In this document: positions 1-5,458 of the stretch, one piece after another | How positions within the stretch are numbered: the first letter of the stretch is position 1 | Layout: every line of letters starts with the position of its first letter | NCBI GenBank assembly: GCA_934162615.1 | Contig: CAKPJK010000048.1 | Span: forward strand, 1-7,464 | Length of the DNA stretch: 7,464 nt | Direction of reading: 5' to 3' | From: an uncultured Clostridia bacterium | Lineage (GTDB): Bacteria > Bacillota > Clostridia > TANB77 > CAG-508 | Program-made: the position numbers and the translations under genes | The notes under the pieces: generated by a model | What the model was told of the DNA's origin: nothing | What the model saw: the letters and a program-made list of their open reading frames with translations, nothing else | Databases searched by the model: none

Positions 1-17
1 ATGAAAGCAGGTAAAAA

Positions 18-1616
18 ATGGAGAAAGATTTAGATAAAAAATTGTACAATGATTATTTGAATGGAGAAAAAGAAGCATTTGAAATTCTTTATAACAAATA
101 CAAAAATAAAATAGAATATTTTATTTATAACATAGTAAAAGACTATCAAAAAGCAGAGGACATAGCTCAAGAAACTTTTATATATGTTATACAACACCAA
201 ATGAGAGAAAATAGTTCATTTAAATACTATATATATCTTGTTGCAAGAAGCAAAGCACTAAATTATATAAATGTAGAAAAAAGAAGAAATGAAATAGCAG
301 AAAAATATCTTACAAATGATGATGGACAAATTGAAAAAGATGTATTAGATATTATTACAGCAGAGGAAAGCAAAAAAGAACTATTAGAATCAATAGAATT
401 GTTAGACGAAAGATATAAAAATGCAATTTATCTCGTAAATATTGAAGGACTATCTTATGAAGAAACATCTAAAATATTAGGAGAAACTCTACAAAATACA
501 AAGAATTTAATACATAGAGGGAAAAAACAATTAAGAAAAATCCTGCTAAAGAAAGGATTTGATGAAATGAATAAATTTTTGAAAATTTTTGTAATAATTA
601 TATGCACAACAATTGCATTATCAGGAATAGTCTATGCTACAACAGTTATATATAATAAGTATATAAAAAATAATACAAATCATAATATTACAATGAACCC
701 ATCATATCAAAGTACACTAGATGAAAATACAATAAATAATTTATGGGTGGGAACATTAGATTTAGCATGGAAAGAACTAGAAGATAAAATTGGATTAAAT
801 AAGATAGAATTAGAAGGTGAAATGTCACAAATTGCAAATGATTTAAATGAAAGTACATTTTCAAAAGAAATGTTGAATCCAAATGATTATAAAATAAATG
901 TAGAAAGAACAGTTACAAATGGATACAAAATAGATGCTACACTTAACAAAGAATTGAACTTTTTAGAATCATTTGACAATTTTAGTGACTATAAATGGAC
1001 ATTTGGAAATGGTGAAGAATATATTAAATATTTTGGAATTAATAATGCAAGTCCAGAAAAAATGAATAAAAATGTTGAAATTCTATTTTATAATAAATTA
1101 AATAATGGTAGTTTATTAAGTAATGATATGGCTATAAAATTAAAAACAAAAGAAGGAGACGAAATAATACTTTATAGAACAGATGATAAAAAATCGTTTG
1201 ACGAATATTATGAAGACATAAAAGCAAAGACAAAAAACTATAAAGGACGTACAGAATTTTCAAAAGATGATGAGTTAAGAATTCCATATGTAAAGGTAAA
1301 TGGAAAGATTAATTACAACCAATTATATGACAAAAAGATAAAGAACTCTAAGGGATTATACATATATGATGTTATCCAAAATGTTAATTTTAATTTAAAT
1401 GAAAGAGGTTGTAATTTATCAAGTAAAGCAACAATGGTTACAGAATATATGGGAATAGGACAAGATACAAAATATTGTTATTTTCAAGATACTTTTATAA
1501 TATTTATGAAAGAGGAAAGTTCTGATAAACCATATTTTGCATTAAAAGTAGATAACAATGATATTTTAGAAAAGATAGAAGAAACAGATGAACCAAAAAT
1601 AAGTCGAATATTTTAA
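18..1616 (+). CDS. ECF-type sigma factor fused through one membrane segment to a serpin-like extracellular domain
   Basis: The 532-residue protein has three parts. Residues 1-175 look like an ECF sigma factor: region 2 at about 22-90 (with EDIAQETF near 47-54) and region 4 at about 119-175, with the helix-turn-helix stretch LSYEETSKILGETLQNTKN. Residues 187-207 form one hydrophobic segment preceded by lysines, predicting sigma inside and the C-terminus outside. Residues about 240-516 look like a divergent serpin. LYIYDVIQNVNFNLNERG (447-464) matches, without gaps, the strand and hinge before a serpin reactive loop. FQDTFIIFMK through FALKVDN (489-513) matches the C-terminal serpin signature (FxxPFLFxI...LFxGxV). 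LRIPYVKV (420-427) fits the preceding strand. The serpin call is from remembered patterns, not a search. Expected role: promoter recognition by the sigma part, sensing or protease interaction outside. The ATG at 18 follows AGCAGGT; only 17 upstream bases are visible. The sigma call is firm; the serpin call is moderate. Confidence 0.85.
   Translation: MEKDLDKKLYNDYLNGEKEAFEILYNKYKNKIEYFIYNIVKDYQKAEDIAQETFIYVIQHQMRENSSFKYYIYLVARSKALNYINVEKRRNEIAEKYLTNDDGQIEKDVLDIITAEESKKELLESIELLDERYKNAIYLVNIEGLSYEETSKILGETLQNTKNLIHRGKKQLRKILLKKGFDEMNKFLKIFVIIICTTIALSGIVYATTVIYNKYIKNNTNHNITMNPSYQSTLDENTINNLWVGTLDLAWKELEDKIGLNKIELEGEMSQIANDLNESTFSKEMLNPNDYKINVERTVTNGYKIDATLNKELNFLESFDNFSDYKWTFGNGEEYIKYFGINNASPEKMNKNVEILFYNKLNNGSLLSNDMAIKLKTKEGDEIILYRTDDKKSFDEYYEDIKAKTKNYKGRTEFSKDDELRIPYVKVNGKINYNQLYDKKIKNSKGLYIYDVIQNVNFNLNERGCNLSSKATMVTEYMGIGQDTKYCYFQDTFIIFMKEESSDKPYFALKVDNNDILEKIEETDEPKISRIF
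552..569 (+). promoter_or_regulatory. Possible internal ribosome binding site and start codon within the sigma fusion gene
   Basis: AAAGGA at 552-557 lies nine bases before an in-frame ATG at 567 (Met184). Starting there would give MNKFLKIFVIIICTTIALSG and onward: a basic N-terminus, a hydrophobic core and VYA at 205-207, which resembles a signal peptidase site. The product would be the serpin-like domain without the sigma factor. The ATG also sits in GATGAAATGA, a typical overlap between two coupled genes, so the fusion may descend from a sigma gene followed by a separate membrane-protein gene. AAAGGA is common by chance in AT-rich coding sequence, so this is only suggestive. Confidence 0.3.
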
Positions 1617-1638
1617 GAAAAAAAAATAAGTATAGTAA

Positions 1639-1667
1639 TTGAAATTTTAATAAAAATATGATAAAGT
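1639..1667 (+). promoter_or_regulatory. Probable sigma-A promoter ahead of the 97-residue gene
   Basis: TTGAAA at 1639-1644 is followed, after a 17-base spacer, by TAAAGT at 1662-1667, which matches the -10 consensus at four of six positions. A TG one base before the -10 hexamer (1659-1660) makes it an extended -10. Transcription would begin near 1674 and leave a leader of about 40 bases. This fits the lack of any terminator-like hairpin after the sigma fusion gene only partly, since read-through is also possible. AT-rich sequence produces such matches by chance. Confidence 0.4.
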
Positions 1668-1715
1668 ATGAAATATAATAAAAAAATCAAAAGATAAACA
1701 AAATGGAGAAAAGTT

Positions 1716-2009
1716 ATGAACACACATTCAATAATCATAATAAAAAACGAAAAAAATGAATATTTACAATATTATGACCAAAAATGGAATTGCTATTTAT
1801 TTTTAAACAGTAAAATGAAAAACAAAGAAGACATGGAATCAATTTATAAAGTAAACATACTAAAAAATAATGAAGAATTTAATAAAAAAGAATTTCAGTG
1901 TTATAATATAAAATACAAGTGGTTTTCTTTTAAAGAATTTGAGAATGATGAGAGAATACAAAAAGTGAATAGTGATATTATACAATTTGTAAAATCATTT
2001 GATATCTAA
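1716..2009 (+). CDS. Small protein resembling a Nudix domain that lacks its catalytic box
   Basis: This 97-residue soluble protein has no signal peptide or membrane segment. The start is supported by GGAG at 1705-1708, seven bases before the ATG. The N-terminus (HSIIIIKNEKNEYLQYYD, then WNCYLFLNSK) resembles the first strands of Nudix hydrolases, where a hydrophobic strand is followed by a xGxxLL-like turn. The C-terminal KWFSFKEFENDERIQ resembles the late Nudix stretch that reads W-F-x-x-x-E-L. The catalytic box (GX5EX7REUXEEXGU) is absent; the middle of the protein, about 35-65, is short and lysine/asparagine-rich. It is therefore either a Nudix derivative that lost catalysis through an internal deletion, or an unrelated small protein. 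The Nudix resemblance is judged by eye. Its gene follows the sigma fusion by 99 bases and precedes the membrane protease by 50, so co-transcription with the latter is possible. Confidence 0.7.
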   Translation: MNTHSIIIIKNEKNEYLQYYDQKWNCYLFLNSKMKNKEDMESIYKVNILKNNEEFNKKEFQCYNIKYKWFSFKEFENDERIQKVNSDIIQFVKSFDI

Positions 2010-2025
2010 AAACAATAATTAAAAT

Positions 2026-2031
2026 TATAAT
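2026..2031 (+). promoter_or_regulatory. Isolated -10 hexamer upstream of the membrane protease gene
   Basis: A perfect TATAAT lies at 2026-2031, about 30 bases before the chosen ATG of the protease gene. No convincing -35 hexamer occurs at 16-18 bases upstream, so it may be a chance match in AT-rich sequence. If it is real, transcription would begin near 2038, downstream of the alternative ATG at 2030, which would rule that longer start out. Confidence 0.25.
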
Positions 2032-2046
2032 GGGGATAAGTAAACG

Positions 2047-2055
2047 AAGGGAGAA
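2047..2055 (+). promoter_or_regulatory. Ribosome binding site that fixes the start of the membrane protease
   Basis: AAGGGAGAA at 2047-2055 places its GGGAG core six bases before the ATG at 2060. An in-frame ATG at 2030 would add ten residues (MGISKRREKF) but has no ribosome binding site, and the added codons are themselves this binding site. The shorter start is therefore preferred. Confidence 0.75.
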
Positions 2056-2059
2056 ATTT

Positions 2060-2800
2060 ATGTTTAATTTTAATTTTGACAAAAAAACAATGTATATAAT
2101 AATAGGAATAATGCTAGTATTTTTTGTAATGCAATATGCAACAAATCCAGGTCAATTATTAGGTTTATTGCTAAGTGCACCGGGAGTACTTATAGCAATA
2201 ACATTCCATGAATTTGCACATGGATATGCAGCATATAAACTAGGGGATGACACAGCAAAAAGGCAAGGAAGACTAAGTCTAAATCCATTTGCACACTTGG
2301 ACCCAATAGGAACGCTGATGCTATTAGTAGCAGGATTTGGATGGGGAAAACCAGTAGAAGTAGACCCAAGAAATTATACAAGAAAAATCTCAATGGAAAA
2401 AGGAGAGGCAATTGTTTCACTCGCAGGACCATTAATGAATTTTATACTTGCAATAATATTTACATTAATATATTGTGCAATATACAAATTTGCAAGCGCA
2501 ACATTTATGGCATCAACAGTTGGAACGGTAATAATGTTATTAATATCAACAACAATATCAATAAATATAGGACTTGGTGTATTTAACTTAATACCATTAC
2601 CACCACTAGATGGCTCAAAAATAATAATGCCATTTTTACCATACAAAGCAAAAGAATTTTTTGTGAACAATGAGCAAATATTTTATATTGTATTTGTATT
2701 GATTTGGATAACAGGAATTGCAAGAACAATTATAACACCAGCAATAAGTTGGGTTTCAAAAGGAGTTTTAGCATTAGGAAAATTAATATTTGGATTATAA
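2060..2800 (+). CDS. Site-2-type membrane metalloprotease (peptidase family M50)
   Basis: The 246-residue protein is an integral membrane zinc protease that would cut substrates within or near the bilayer. The zinc motif is H50-E51-F-A-H54 within FHEFAHGYAAYKLGD, at the end of a hydrophobic segment. The second M50 signature, FNLIPLPPLDG at about residues 175-185, supplies the third metal ligand, Asp184. RLSLNPFAHLDPIG just after the HEXXH is typical of the short M50 group without a PDZ domain. Hydrophobic stretches at about 11-24, 39-52, 85-95, 118-142, 149-179 and 206-235 predict a multi-pass topology with both motifs near the membrane. Residue numbers are for the start at 2060, chosen from its ribosome binding site. 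Substrate is unknown. The gene lies 443 bases after a membrane-tethered sigma factor, which makes a role in sigma release conceivable, but this protease group is also common beside unrelated housekeeping genes. Confidence 0.93.
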   Translation: MFNFNFDKKTMYIIIGIMLVFFVMQYATNPGQLLGLLLSAPGVLIAITFHEFAHGYAAYKLGDDTAKRQGRLSLNPFAHLDPIGTLMLLVAGFGWGKPVEVDPRNYTRKISMEKGEAIVSLAGPLMNFILAIIFTLIYCAIYKFASATFMASTVGTVIMLLISTTISINIGLGVFNLIPLPPLDGSKIIMPFLPYKAKEFFVNNEQIFYIVFVLIWITGIARTIITPAISWVSKGVLALGKLIFGL

Positions 2801-2806
2801 AAAAAC

Positions 2807-2833
2807 GGGATTGGGGGACAGGACAAAAATCCC
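2807..2833 (+). repeat. Single REP-like hairpin unit
   Basis: GGGATT (2807-2812) pairs with AATCCC (2828-2833) around a 15-base loop that begins GGGGGAC. The same design, a GGGATT/AATCCC stem with a 15-base loop starting GGGGGAC, occurs twice in inverted orientation at 5374-5439. Aligned to the plus-strand unit there, 22 of 27 positions agree. The preceding C (2806) matches the C/G outer pair expected from the other copy. This suggests a dispersed repeat family of REP type. It also forms the stem of a likely terminator. Confidence 0.65.
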
Positions 2834-2844
2834 TCTATTTTTTT
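2807..2844 (+). terminator. Probable terminator of the membrane protease gene
   Basis: A six-base-pair stem (GGGATT/AATCCC) is followed by TCTA and seven Ts at 2838-2844, beginning six bases after the protease stop codon. The stem is short and the loop is 15 bases, so termination may be partial. The stem is itself a repeat unit. Confidence 0.5.
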
Positions 2845-2915
2845 CAAAGTTTTAAAGTAGATATTTAGACACACATGTATTATATTTTAACAAAAAATGA
2901 AAGGGAGCATATAAA

Positions 2916-3908
2916 ATGGAAAATGATATATTAACATTAGGAATAGAATCAAGTTGTGACGAAACATCAGTATCAGTAGTCAAAAACGGAAGAGAAATTT
3001 TATCAAACATAATAGACACACAAATACCAATACACGAAAAATATGGAGGCGTAGTTCCAGAAATAGCATCAAGAAACCATATTGAAGCAATATCAAGAGT
3101 AACAAAAAAAGCATTAGAAGAAGCAAATGTGAAATTTGAAGATATAGATGCAATAACTCCAACATATGGACCAGGACTTGTAGGAGCACTGTTAGTAGGA
3201 TTATCATATGCAAAAGCATTAAGTTTTGCAATAAATAAACCGTTAGTCGGAGTAAATCACATTCAAGGACATATTGCGGCAAATTATATTACATACCCAG
3301 AATTAAAACCACCATTTTTGTGTGTGATGACATCAGGTGGAAATACACAATTAGTACATGTAAAAGATTATACAGAATTTGAAGTTTTAGGAAAAACAAG
3401 AGATGATGCAATTGGTGAAGCATTTGACAAAGTTGCAAGAGTAGTTGGACTTGGATATCCAGGTGGACCAAAGGTTGACAAACTTGCAAAAGAAGGAAAT
3501 CCAAATGCAATAGAATTACCAAAAACACATTTTGATAATTTGGATTTTAGTTTTAGTGGAATAAAAACAGCGGTAATAAATTTACACCATAAAACACCAG
3601 ATATAAACAAGGCTGATTTATGTGCAAGTTTTGAAAAAACAGTAACAGAAATATTACTAGAAAATGCAAAAAAAGCGTTAAAACAAACTGGATTAAAAAC
3701 AGTTGTATTAGCAGGTGGAGTATCTGCAAACAGTTATATAAGAAAAGAATTTTTAAAACTTGAAAATCAAGAAATAAAAGTATATATGCCAGATTTAAAA
3801 TTATGTACAGACAATGCTGCAATGATAGCATCTGCAGGATATTATAATTTTATTAATGGAAAAAGAGATGAAATGGATTTAAATGCAATTCCAAATTTAA
3901 AATTATAA
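2916..3908 (+). CDS. tsaD: TsaD, tRNA N6-threonylcarbamoyladenosine transferase
   Basis: TsaD transfers the threonylcarbamoyl group from threonylcarbamoyl-AMP to A37 of ANN-decoding tRNAs, in the cytoplasm, together with TsaB and TsaE. At 330 residues the protein is of normal family length. The ASKHA-fold motifs are all present: LGIESSCDETSVS at 8-20, the metal-binding H115 and H119 in NHIQGHIAA, MTSGGNTQLV at 138-147, GEAFDKVARVVGLGYPGGP at 167-185, DFSFSGIKTAV at 210-220, VLAGGVSANS at 264-273, and the metal ligand D299 in CTDNAAMIASAGYY. The ATG has AAGGGAG at 2901-2907, eight bases upstream. The tsaB, tsaE and tsaC genes are not in the window, so this copy stands apart from them. Codons are strongly A-ending, as in the neighbouring housekeeping genes. 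No clear promoter was found in 2845-2915, though AT-rich -10-like hexamers occur near 2878-2886. A hairpin follows the gene at 3940. Confidence 0.98.
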   Translation: MENDILTLGIESSCDETSVSVVKNGREILSNIIDTQIPIHEKYGGVVPEIASRNHIEAISRVTKKALEEANVKFEDIDAITPTYGPGLVGALLVGLSYAKALSFAINKPLVGVNHIQGHIAANYITYPELKPPFLCVMTSGGNTQLVHVKDYTEFEVLGKTRDDAIGEAFDKVARVVGLGYPGGPKVDKLAKEGNPNAIELPKTHFDNLDFSFSGIKTAVINLHHKTPDINKADLCASFEKTVTEILLENAKKALKQTGLKTVVLAGGVSANSYIRKEFLKLENQEIKVYMPDLKLCTDNAAMIASAGYYNFINGKRDEMDLNAIPNLKL

Positions 3909-3939
3909 AGAACAAATCTAATATATATATAATATAAGA

Positions 3940-3970
3940 GCCGGTCAAAAAAGACCGGCCGTTGTGTTTT
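3940..3970 (+). terminator. Terminator between tsaD and the convergent minus-strand gene
   Basis: GCCGGTC (3940-3946) and GACCGGC (3953-3959) form a perfect seven-base-pair, GC-rich stem around six As. On the plus strand the tail is CGTTGTGTTTTATT, a broken T tract. On the minus strand the tail is TCTTATATTATAT. It lies 31 bases after the tsaD stop and 12 bases beyond the stop of the minus-strand gene, so it probably serves both, as is usual between convergent genes. Confidence 0.8.
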
Positions 3971-3971
3971 A

Positions 3972-4445
3972 TTATAAGATATTGATTTCAATAGTTGGTA
4001 ATTTATCCATTCCAATAAAAACCATATCTATTTTAGCCCTTACTTCTAAAGAATGATACTTCCAATGAGAATCCGAAACTAAAAAAAATAACTCTTTTTT
4101 CTCAAAAATTTCAGATATCCAAGGAGCATTTTCTTCTGATTTAATTGCAGAAATTAAATCATCCTTCAAGTTAGAATATTTTTTTAAACTTTCTAAAAAT
4201 GAAAGCGCAGAAGTTATTAAATCATAAGATTCGACAAAAATACTTTCTGTGAAGTTATCAAAGAAATCAATTTGACTAACTTCTTTTTCCTTTCCAACAG
4301 ATAAATTAATTATTTGTTTACTCCAGGAATCGGTCAAAAAATTATTAACCAAGAAAATTTTTATATCATTCCGTTCCTCTTCAATTTCCAAAAGACTATT
4401 TATACAGTCTTTTAGCGTTATTCTTGTTTCAGTGCTATTATCCAT
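3972..4445 (-). CDS. Hypothetical acidic protein, function unknown
   Basis: I do not recognise this 157-residue protein. It has no signal peptide or membrane segment and is probably cytoplasmic. The N-terminal third is helical and charged (about 11-30, LKDCINSLLEIEEERNDIKI), the middle (about 74-106) is predicted helical, and the C-terminal part (about 118-157) alternates hydrophobic residues as in beta strands, ending KIDMVFIGMDKLPTIEINIL. The ORF is credible: AAGGAGGG on the minus strand (4453-4460) sits seven bases before the ATG, and a good promoter lies upstream. It is the only minus-strand gene here, as a single-gene unit between a convergent tsaD and a divergent phosphoesterase gene. 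Its codons end in T more often than those of the neighbours (many ATT, TCT, GAT), which suggests, weakly, a different history. An accessory, phage-derived or immunity-type role is possible, but nothing in the sequence establishes one. Confidence 0.8.
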   Translation of the reverse strand: MDNSTETRITLKDCINSLLEIEEERNDIKIFLVNNFLTDSWSKQIINLSVGKEKEVSQIDFFDNFTESIFVESYDLITSALSFLESLKKYSNLKDDLISAIKSEENAPWISEIFEKKELFFLVSDSHWKYHSLEVRAKIDMVFIGMDKLPTIEINIL

Positions 4446-4495
4446 TAAAACACCCTCCTTACCAAAAACTATTTAAGTTATTTGCTACCAAAAAC

Positions 4496-4524
4496 ATTAT
4501 AACACCATCAAACAAAAAAATCAA
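4496..4524 (-). promoter_or_regulatory. Sigma-A promoter of the minus-strand hypothetical gene
   Basis: Read on the minus strand, TTGATT (4524-4519) is followed after exactly 17 bases by a perfect TATAAT (4501-4496). Transcription would start near 4489 and give a leader of roughly 45 bases containing the AAGGAGGG site at 4460-4453. This is the cleanest promoter in the window. Confidence 0.65.
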
Positions 4525-4655
4525 ATTTAGGATATAAAATATAGACAATTAAAGAAAAATATTGTAAACTATAGAAAGAATAAAAACAGACGAGTAAAAT
4601 AAATAAAAATATTTAGCAACATAAAATAATAATATATAAAATTTTTATATAACAT

Positions 4656-4667
4656 AAGGAAAGGAAG
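4656..4667 (+). promoter_or_regulatory. Ribosome binding site supporting a GTG start
   Basis: AAGGAAAGGAAG at 4656-4667 contains two overlapping purine-rich cores. The second core (GGAAG) ends seven bases before the GTG at 4675. No ATG lies in frame near the start of the conserved domain, whose GDLH motif begins at residue 7, so GTG is the expected start. Confidence 0.75.
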
Positions 4668-4674
4668 TGAAATA

Positions 4675-5367
4675 GTGGCAATATATGTAATAGGAGACTT
4701 ACACTTATCATTCAACACAAATAAACCAATGGACATATTCGGGAAAAATTGGCAGAACTATGAAGAAAAAATCAAACAAGACTGGCTATTAAAAGTAAAA
4801 CCAGAGGACACAGTAATATTGCCAGGAGACTTTTCGTGGGCAATGTACCTAGATGAAACAGACAAAGACTTTGAATTTATAAACAATTTACCAGGAAAAA
4901 AAATCTTATTAAAAGGAAACCATGACTACTGGTGGACAACTGTAACAAGTATGAGAAGATATATACAAGAACAAGACTTTAAAAACATAGATTTTCTATA
5001 TAATAATAGTTATGAATTTGAAGGCAAAATTATAGCAGGAACAAAGGGATGGAATATTTCAGAAGATCAAGAAGATATTAGATTAACAAAAAGAGAAGTT
5101 GCAAGACTAGAATTATCAATACAAGATGGAATATCAAAATATGGAGAAGATAAAGAAATAGTAGTGTTTATGCACTATCCACCACTAACAAAAAATTATA
5201 TGAATACAGATTACACTAGACTTATGAAAAAATATAATATAAAAAGATGCTATTATGGACATCTACATGCAAATTCAATACAAGATGCAGTAGAAGGCAA
5301 TATTGATGGAATCGAATATAAATTAGTAAGTAGTGATGGTCTTGATTTCAAATTATTGAAAATATAA
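4675..5367 (+). CDS. Calcineurin-like metallophosphoesterase
   Basis: The 230-residue cytoplasmic protein carries the complete set of two-metal phosphoesterase motifs: GDLHLS with D8 and H10, GDFSWA with D52, GNHDYWW with N82 and H83, H167 in MHYPPL, and GHLH with H196 and H198. These residues bind the dinuclear metal centre that hydrolyses phosphomonoesters or phosphodiesters. The substrate cannot be inferred. Length fits a stand-alone catalytic domain with no signal peptide. Translation starts at GTG, supported by its ribosome binding site. The 229-base region before it is shared with the divergent minus-strand gene. It holds a near-palindromic AT stretch at 4633-4651 and only a weak promoter candidate (TTTAGC at 4612-4617, TATAAA at 4635-4640). 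recG follows after 91 bases that contain a long inverted repeat, so the two may be co-transcribed. Confidence 0.95.
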   Translation: MAIYVIGDLHLSFNTNKPMDIFGKNWQNYEEKIKQDWLLKVKPEDTVILPGDFSWAMYLDETDKDFEFINNLPGKKILLKGNHDYWWTTVTSMRRYIQEQDFKNIDFLYNNSYEFEGKIIAGTKGWNISEDQEDIRLTKREVARLELSIQDGISKYGEDKEIVVFMHYPPLTKNYMNTDYTRLMKKYNIKRCYYGHLHANSIQDAVEGNIDGIEYKLVSSDGLDFKLLKI

Positions 5368-5373
5368 AAAATA

Positions 5374-5439
5374 GGGATTGGGGGACGGGTCTTTAATCCC
5401 GTAAAATTTTTCGGGATTAAAGACCCGTCCCCCAATCCC
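5374..5439. repeat. Perfect 28-bp inverted repeat: two REP-like units head to head (REPIN-like)
   Basis: The left arm (5374-5401) and right arm (5412-5439) are exact reverse complements over 28 bases, separated by a ten-base loop, TAAAATTTTT. Each arm is itself a small palindrome: GGGATT at the outer end and AATCCC at the inner end, with a 15-base loop beginning GGGGGAC. The element is thus two copies, in opposite orientation, of the unit seen singly at 2807-2833. REPINs mobilised by RAYT transposases have this arrangement. No T tract follows on the plus strand (GAAAAAATGG). On the minus strand TATTTTTTATATTTTC follows, so it could stop antisense transcription. No transposase gene is in the window. 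Confidence 0.85.
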
Positions 5440-5458
5440 GAAAAAATGGAGATAAAAA

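Noticed and set aside
2030..2059. Longer start for the membrane protease at the ATG at 2030
   Set aside because: The added codons contain the ribosome binding site of the ATG at 2060, and there is no such site before 2030.
2374..2670. Open frame of 98 codons on the minus strand across the membrane protease
   Set aside because: It is antisense to conserved M50 motifs and is a by-product of their codon bias.
4633..4651. Near-palindromic TATATAAAATTTTTATATA as an operator
   Set aside because: Such AT palindromes arise readily in intergenic DNA of this composition, and no second copy or associated regulator was seen.
5374..5439. Inverted repeat as an ordinary terminator of the phosphoesterase gene
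   Set aside because: The plus-strand tail is GAAAAAATGG with no T run, and the arms share a unit with the repeat at 2807; a repeat element explains it better.
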